NCBI RefSeq assembly: GCF_032854445.1
Contig: NC_088305.1
Coordinates: 30,588,628-30,652,627 of the forward strand
Source of the DNA: Liolophura sinensis
Taxonomy: Eukaryota > Mollusca > Polyplacophora > Chitonida > Chitonidae
Direction of reading: 5' to 3'
DNA: 64,000 bases
Under the pieces are notes generated by a model. The model saw only the letters and a list, made by a program, of their open reading frames with translations. It ran no database searches and had not been told where the DNA came from. Position 1 is the first letter of the stretch. Each line of letters opens with the position of its first letter. A program made the translations under genes and the position numbers. Shown piece by piece: positions 59,635 to 64,000 of this stretch.

Positions 59635-60105
59635 CCCTTGTTTGCCAATGAGTACAGTTCTCTTGCAAGTAAATACGAACGCCGTGTGCAGGATCTCTGG
59701 CACAATGCATCATAACTCTGCCCTTTTTTTGCCTTAACCCGGGTCTACGGACTGTATATTCATCGTGATGAATAAGATCGTCACGTTGGATATATGAATA
59801 GTTGCAATCAAAGGGCAAATGAGATACACATGTACGTGTTTGGATTATCGGCAACTTTTAGAATAACAACGGTACACAATTCGGACCATTCGTCGGGAAC
59901 ATTCTTTGCGTTTTCCCATCATCGTTGGAAACTGCTGATTGCTTCCTTATGCAAGAATGCTTTCTAATTTCTTCCTTTGTGTGCTTTCTTAGTTCTTTAG
60001 TGGTTTGCGTTGAACGTTGTTTTCGGAATTGGCCCTTGCAATTGGCCCAGAATATCCATTACAGCGAACAGACAGGTGAACGACAAGGTTCATTGTACGT
60101 GCGCA
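59635..60105 (+). repeat. R1 dispersed repeat, longest forward copy
   Basis: ttctcttgcaagtaaatacg, gactgtatattcatcgtgat, 'cacgttggatatatgaatag', 'ttgcaatcaaagggcaaatg', 'ttggaaactgctgattgctt' and ttctttagtggtttgcgttg, then 'ggcccttgcaattggcccag'. This copy connects both halves of the family seen in shorter copies. Confidence 0.78.
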
Positions 60106-60604
60106 TGCCTAATAACTCATGCTAATAACTAATGCTACCGATCATGCCCTCACAGTGCCCACCTGTACACATTAACCAGGTGTACATATATAGTGCCATA
60201 TTTACCAGTTACATGTGACCATTTGCCAGTATCACACTGTCGACGCTGCTCTGGTAATTATATAATAATTATATTTAAAACATTATGACTGTGTAAACAC
60301 CCCCAAACGGTAATCAAAAAGTATCGAACGGCCAATAGGTTTATCAGCCGCTGTTGCCATGGTAATTTAGTCTTGTAACAAAAAAGTGTCATTTGACTAC
60401 AGCCATTACCGGCCACTACCTGTGCGTTGTTTGTTCAGCTGTTTATGGACTCTCTTACCTGGCGGCAAAATCAAGGTAGCGTTCACAAGATGAAATTCTG
60501 GTCTCTGTAGAGAGGAATTTCCACATAATCTTATATCAGACTATACCTGAAGCTATCATCCTTTCTTGTGACACATTAATTTTGCTTTTAATTACATTTT
60601 GGCT

Positions 60605-60640
60605 TTGTTATCGGATTGGTGATTTCACGCCGTGTTCAAT
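60605..60640 (-). mobile_element. SINE-A 3' tip fragment
   Basis: tatcggattggtgatttcac and gccgtgttcaat resemble the reverse 3' end of SINE-A; very short. Confidence 0.4.
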
Positions 60641-60889
60641 ACTTGGTCACTGACATGTACATAAGGGATTTGCAAATAGTTTTGGCCAGACGATGACATC
60701 ATTAACTTCTGCCTGATATTTTACGAAATGCTAGTAGATGTTACCTGTTGACTTCATACTTGGTTCCAATCACAAATTGATTAAATAGCATCAAAAAATC
60801 GTCAAAGAGTCGGTGACATGTTATGCTTTTTCACTCTATGTCTTCAAAGAGTCTGGCAAATGAGTCTGGCTATGTCTTCAAAAATGTTG

Positions 60890-60975
60890 GCACGATATGT
60901 TGTCATGAAGTCGCACGATGTATCGTCATGAAGTCGCACGATGTGTCGTCATAGAGTCGCATGACATGTCAAGGA
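60890..60975. repeat. ~23-bp tandem repeat, 3 units
   Basis: gatgt.tcgtcatgaagtcgcac repeated with changes. Confidence 0.8.
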
Positions 60976-61189
60976 TTCGAATAGCATCTTGTCAAACAGT
61001 CGGTTAGAATTATAAAGGTGAGAGGCCGGACAACAACAATCTCCTTTCAGTGACGTGGACACATTTTGGGTTGTTCAGATGAATGCCCTCTACAAAAACT
61101 CTCCGCCCATTTCTTTTGGGTAGAATGCAGATAAAAACATATTTCAGCAGGAGGGTTATTCGGATTTGCATCTCTTTTTTTAAAACTGA

Positions 61190-61490
61190 TATGTTCATGT
61201 CTGAGAGCATAGATAGTAAACCTAGAGCCGGTGGTCACACGTAATCGGTCTCTTGACAGTTTACCTCAGTTAGGGTTTTATTCTAAGTGTTCATGTAAAT
61301 GCGTAAATAGTTGTAAATTACACGCCTCTATAGGACTATGGTTTGAGATTAATTAGGTAAATAAAACAGTGATATTACTTGTGATTTATTAGACGTCACT
61401 GGTCTAGAATTACTTGTGGTTAATTAGACGTCACTGGTCTAGAATTACTCATAACGTTACTCATCCATGACTTTTAGTATGCCCTGTAAT
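61190..61490 (+). repeat. R2 interspersed repeat copy with duplicated 3' block
   Basis: 'gagagcatagatagtaaacc', aatcggtctcttgacagttt, 'cagttagggttttattctaa' and 'aaattacacgcctctatag' follow the R2 order. The block 'ttagacgtcactggtctaga' is present twice in tandem (period about 36 bp), a third kind of local amplification in this family. Confidence 0.72.
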
Positions 61491-61568
61491 GATTACCTCA
61501 TAAAGTGCGAGTCAACTCACATCGATACGCAATATTACCGTGTCAGTTGTGCTTCTATGTTTTTATAG

Positions 61569-61996
61569 AGCTCGCAATGTTCCTGTCAGAAGAGAAAACG
61601 AAAGTTAATCCACAATCGGGTGACACACAGCCTCCAAACCCAAGTGTTGCTCAAATGGAAGTCCTACTACTTAATGCAGTAAAGATGGGTGCTCGTGCAC
61701 TGATACACCCATATATGGGTTTTCTGCTACACTATAGATTTCTGCGCTGTAATGTTGTACCCAATCAAAACACCCCGAAGTCTTGTAAATCCGCGAGATT
61801 CCGCCCGGTTAATATTGCAAAGAAACATTTAACTAGAGGAAGGTCTGGACACGTTGGCCTTAATCACTCCCTATTTCCTCTAAACCCAGGAATGAAAATC
61901 AGTTCTATTCATTCCGGAAATAACAGTCGCTTTGCGATCCCCGCGTCAAATTGGTCTGCCGCCATGGAAAAAATTCGCACTGAGCATGGCATCTGA
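61569..61996 (+). CDS. Possible terminal exon or element relic, product unknown
   Basis: A strong acceptor (tgcttctatgtttttatag, ending 61568) is followed by an open frame of 141 codons to TGA at 61994-61996. The frame enters with a two-base start. The peptide is basic in its second half (NIAKKHLTRGRSGHVGLNHS) and ends SNWSAAMEKIRTEHGI. No family recognised. Sequence beyond the stop (to about 62900) has further short protein-like patches (RQTFSGDSGIGCWARISGYG near 62700) broken by many stops. A decayed transposon is therefore as likely as a host exon. Confidence 0.35.
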
Positions 61997-61999
61997 TAC

Positions 62000-63480
62000 C
62001 TTACTTCTTTTCTATGTCTCAATGTTTTTTGGCTTGTTGCCAAATTGTTAAACTAGTTACAAGAATTAAGCGTGAGCTGTATGTTAACTGTGATCAATTG
62101 ATTTCGCTTACTAAGTGTGTTTGCTCCGCAGATTCCAATTTCGTCCACGCTAGTCGATGTTTGACCCTTGGGACTTTCCACACCACAAAAGGATTAAGAC
62201 GATCTGAGAAATCCTCATATCCACAATTCTAACATTTAGATCGGGATAAGTCATATACATTTTAGACACAAATTTGGAACTGCTTCCTAAATATACATTC
62301 TGCATGTAAAATCTCGTTCTCTTGAAGTTTACATACTATTAGTTCAAAATTAGAAATCAAATATACGTCTAGAATTGTTTTTGGTTTCTCCATAACATTA
62401 TAAGATTGAACGTTCGGCATTTTACCATGTTTTCAGTGGAGACAGTAGTGTTCCTGATGTAACTAATTAGGCCACTGGAAACAGATTTCTTACTACAATA
62501 ATTGCGGTCTTTTGTTAGACAATTCCATACCGACCATTAGATATTCATTTCTGCCTAGTACTTCTATTGATTGTACTTTAATCAATCTCATCAACAACAT
62601 TAAAGAAACAGAGCTGCGGCACATTGATTGTGCTTCTCGGCGATCAACGAATTAAACCCATGGGCCTCATACCGATACAAGATACACTACCGTCAGACAT
62701 TTTCTGGCGATTCGGGAATTGGTTGCTGGGCTCGTATTTCTGGATACGGCTTTTTATTTTCGTTTTATATGACCCTCAATTCCCCTGTTGCTCTTCCAAT
62801 GAAAAGTGGTGTCAAGAGACTAGATGGGTAAATATTGGGTTTCGATTTACAAAATGAAACATTTATGATGGTCTGCCATCATCCTTGTTTCACGGCAGAG
62901 ATGTGTCTGATCCCGGGCGGATGTACTGTTACAAAAGAGCTCTATGAGGGCTCACTGCATGGATAATTGAGCAATGATTCCTTGATGGAGGCTTTTCCAG
63001 TATTAGGCTATGGCTAATAAACAGATCGAAGACTAGATGTTCAAGAAATCGGTTGAAGCCGACTACAAGCGAAAAATGTTCAACCAAGATATCCGAAGAA
63101 ATTCTCATGTTTTCTATCATTTTTGGCCATTTCTATTTGACGCTCCAGTAAAATTACTTTACTTTGAAATAACACCGACAATGTTCGTGACAGTGAGCCA
63201 ACTACGACGTACCAGCACATTTTACAATTTACACGACCCACTTGTTTCCAAATAGTCTCCTTGAAGACAGAAAAAATGTTTAAACAAAATGAAAACAGAT
63301 CTTATTTATCCTCCACTGTCGATTTCTGACTGTTCTTTTTTTGGCTTATTTAATGTACCGATAGAAATCTATTATTGTAAGTTCTCATTATCAAATCCTG
63401 TCATCAAGCCAACTATCAAATTAGCTCAAGTTTAGTACAACTTCAACCTGTGTATTTGGCCAATTTATTCTATGTGACTC
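62000..63480. other. No intact gene recognised
   Basis: AT-rich with scattered short open patches. See the note on 61569-61996 about a possible decayed coding region. Confidence 0.4.
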
Positions 63481-63484
63481 GGGT

Positions 63485-63615
63485 TTTTGTACTCAAAAAT
63501 ATCTTACTTCTACGGCGGTGGCCAGCAATATGGTATGAGGAAACCGGACACAGATATTGACAACCATCCATGAACCTTCTCATCTGGCACCGGAGAGGAA
63601 GTCAACATGAGCTGA
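63485..63615 (-). mobile_element. SINE-A fragment, diverged
   Basis: 'gtactcaaaaatatcttact', 'tacggcggtggccagcaata', gaggaaaccggacacag and 'ccggagaggaagtcaacatg'. Confidence 0.75.
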
Positions 63616-64000
63616 ACTTAAGTCTCAGTCTAGTACCGGTACTTGGCAGAGTTTATCCGTAGTTGCTGTAAGGGTACTAGGTGCCCAATTCACAGTAAAG
63701 CTCCGAATGTATTTAGATTAAATACATGAAGTCAACCAGTTGCTTGGGTGGAGTGTTCTTAAATCACCCCATGAAGCTGACCAAATAGGAATGATAGACG
63801 TTACCACAGATAGACATTTCACAGCACTGAAAGTAAAAGCAGTAGGCCATATAACCACGTCCCTAAGCTGAATCTGTACGTCACTCAACCATCGTCAATT
63901 ATAACGCTTTTCCAGATATCGTGGGCCTCGTACCTTGTCACCGTGCATCAGTCACATAGCTTTGTCTAGCCATACCCTTTGTTGTATCACAGATTGAAGC

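Overview
The window is animal nuclear DNA, most likely from a mollusc or another lophotrochozoan. It is AT-rich, intron/intergenic in character and full of repeats. It carries many copies of two tRNA-derived SINE types whose 3' parts I associate with mollusc genomes: a 'CGTACTCAAGAATATTTCAC' / AATAAATAAA type, and a type ending in a CATA-repeat tail. No bacterial operons, rRNA, real tRNA genes or CRISPR arrays are visible. The species cannot be fixed from sequence alone.

True coding content is sparse. The best-supported gene lies on the minus strand and encodes a small secreted or membrane-attached Ly6/uPAR (three-finger fold) protein. Its signal-peptide exon is at 22446-22506, the first half of the cysteine-rich domain at 11639-11751, and the second half with the stop codon at 10879-11139. 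The three pieces join in frame to 144 codons plus stop. A roughly 10.7-kb intron holds a 1.66-kb minisatellite, SINEs and a long hairpin. Several other exon-like pieces have good splice signals but no recognisable product (20306-20404, 23253-23381, 24580-24668, 33626-33662, 61569-61996). A broken coding relic lies at 41617-41936.

The rest is mobile and repetitive DNA. (1) A complete 1.53-kb Tc1-like DD34E transposon lies at 48533-50065, with terminal inverted repeats and TA target duplication; its transposase frame is interrupted by only two stop codons. (2) A tandem segmental duplication pairs about 47.3-54.6 kb with about 56.2-59.4 kb. The second copy preserves the empty target site of the Tc1 element, while both copies share a SINE, so the order of events can be read. 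(3) An interspersed repeat, here called R2, carries two monomers that have independently expanded into minisatellites in different copies: 48-bp units at 5.4-6.0 kb and 28-bp units at 27.6-28.0 kb. The copy at 33 kb keeps both as single units. (4) Another dispersed family, R1, has about ten copies in both orientations. (5) A large inverted repeat has ~298-bp arms (40114-41009), a ~73-bp-stem hairpin sits at 19074-19236, and MITE-like elements occur at 26.4 and 32.8 kb. (6) Long minisatellites have 16-, 24-, 30-, 48- and 80-bp units. Those with unit lengths that are multiples of three produce long but spurious open frames, sometimes on both strands.

Layout: 0-10 kb repeats (local duplication, SINEs, R2, R1); 10.9-22.5 kb Ly6 gene and its repeat-filled intron; 23-36 kb mixed repeats, minisatellites and isolated exon candidates; 37-38.4 kb 30-bp array; 40-43 kb inverted repeat, coding relics and R1 with a nested SINE; 44.7-59.4 kb SINE cluster, segmental duplication and Tc1 element; 59.4-64 kb R1, R2 and an unidentified open frame.
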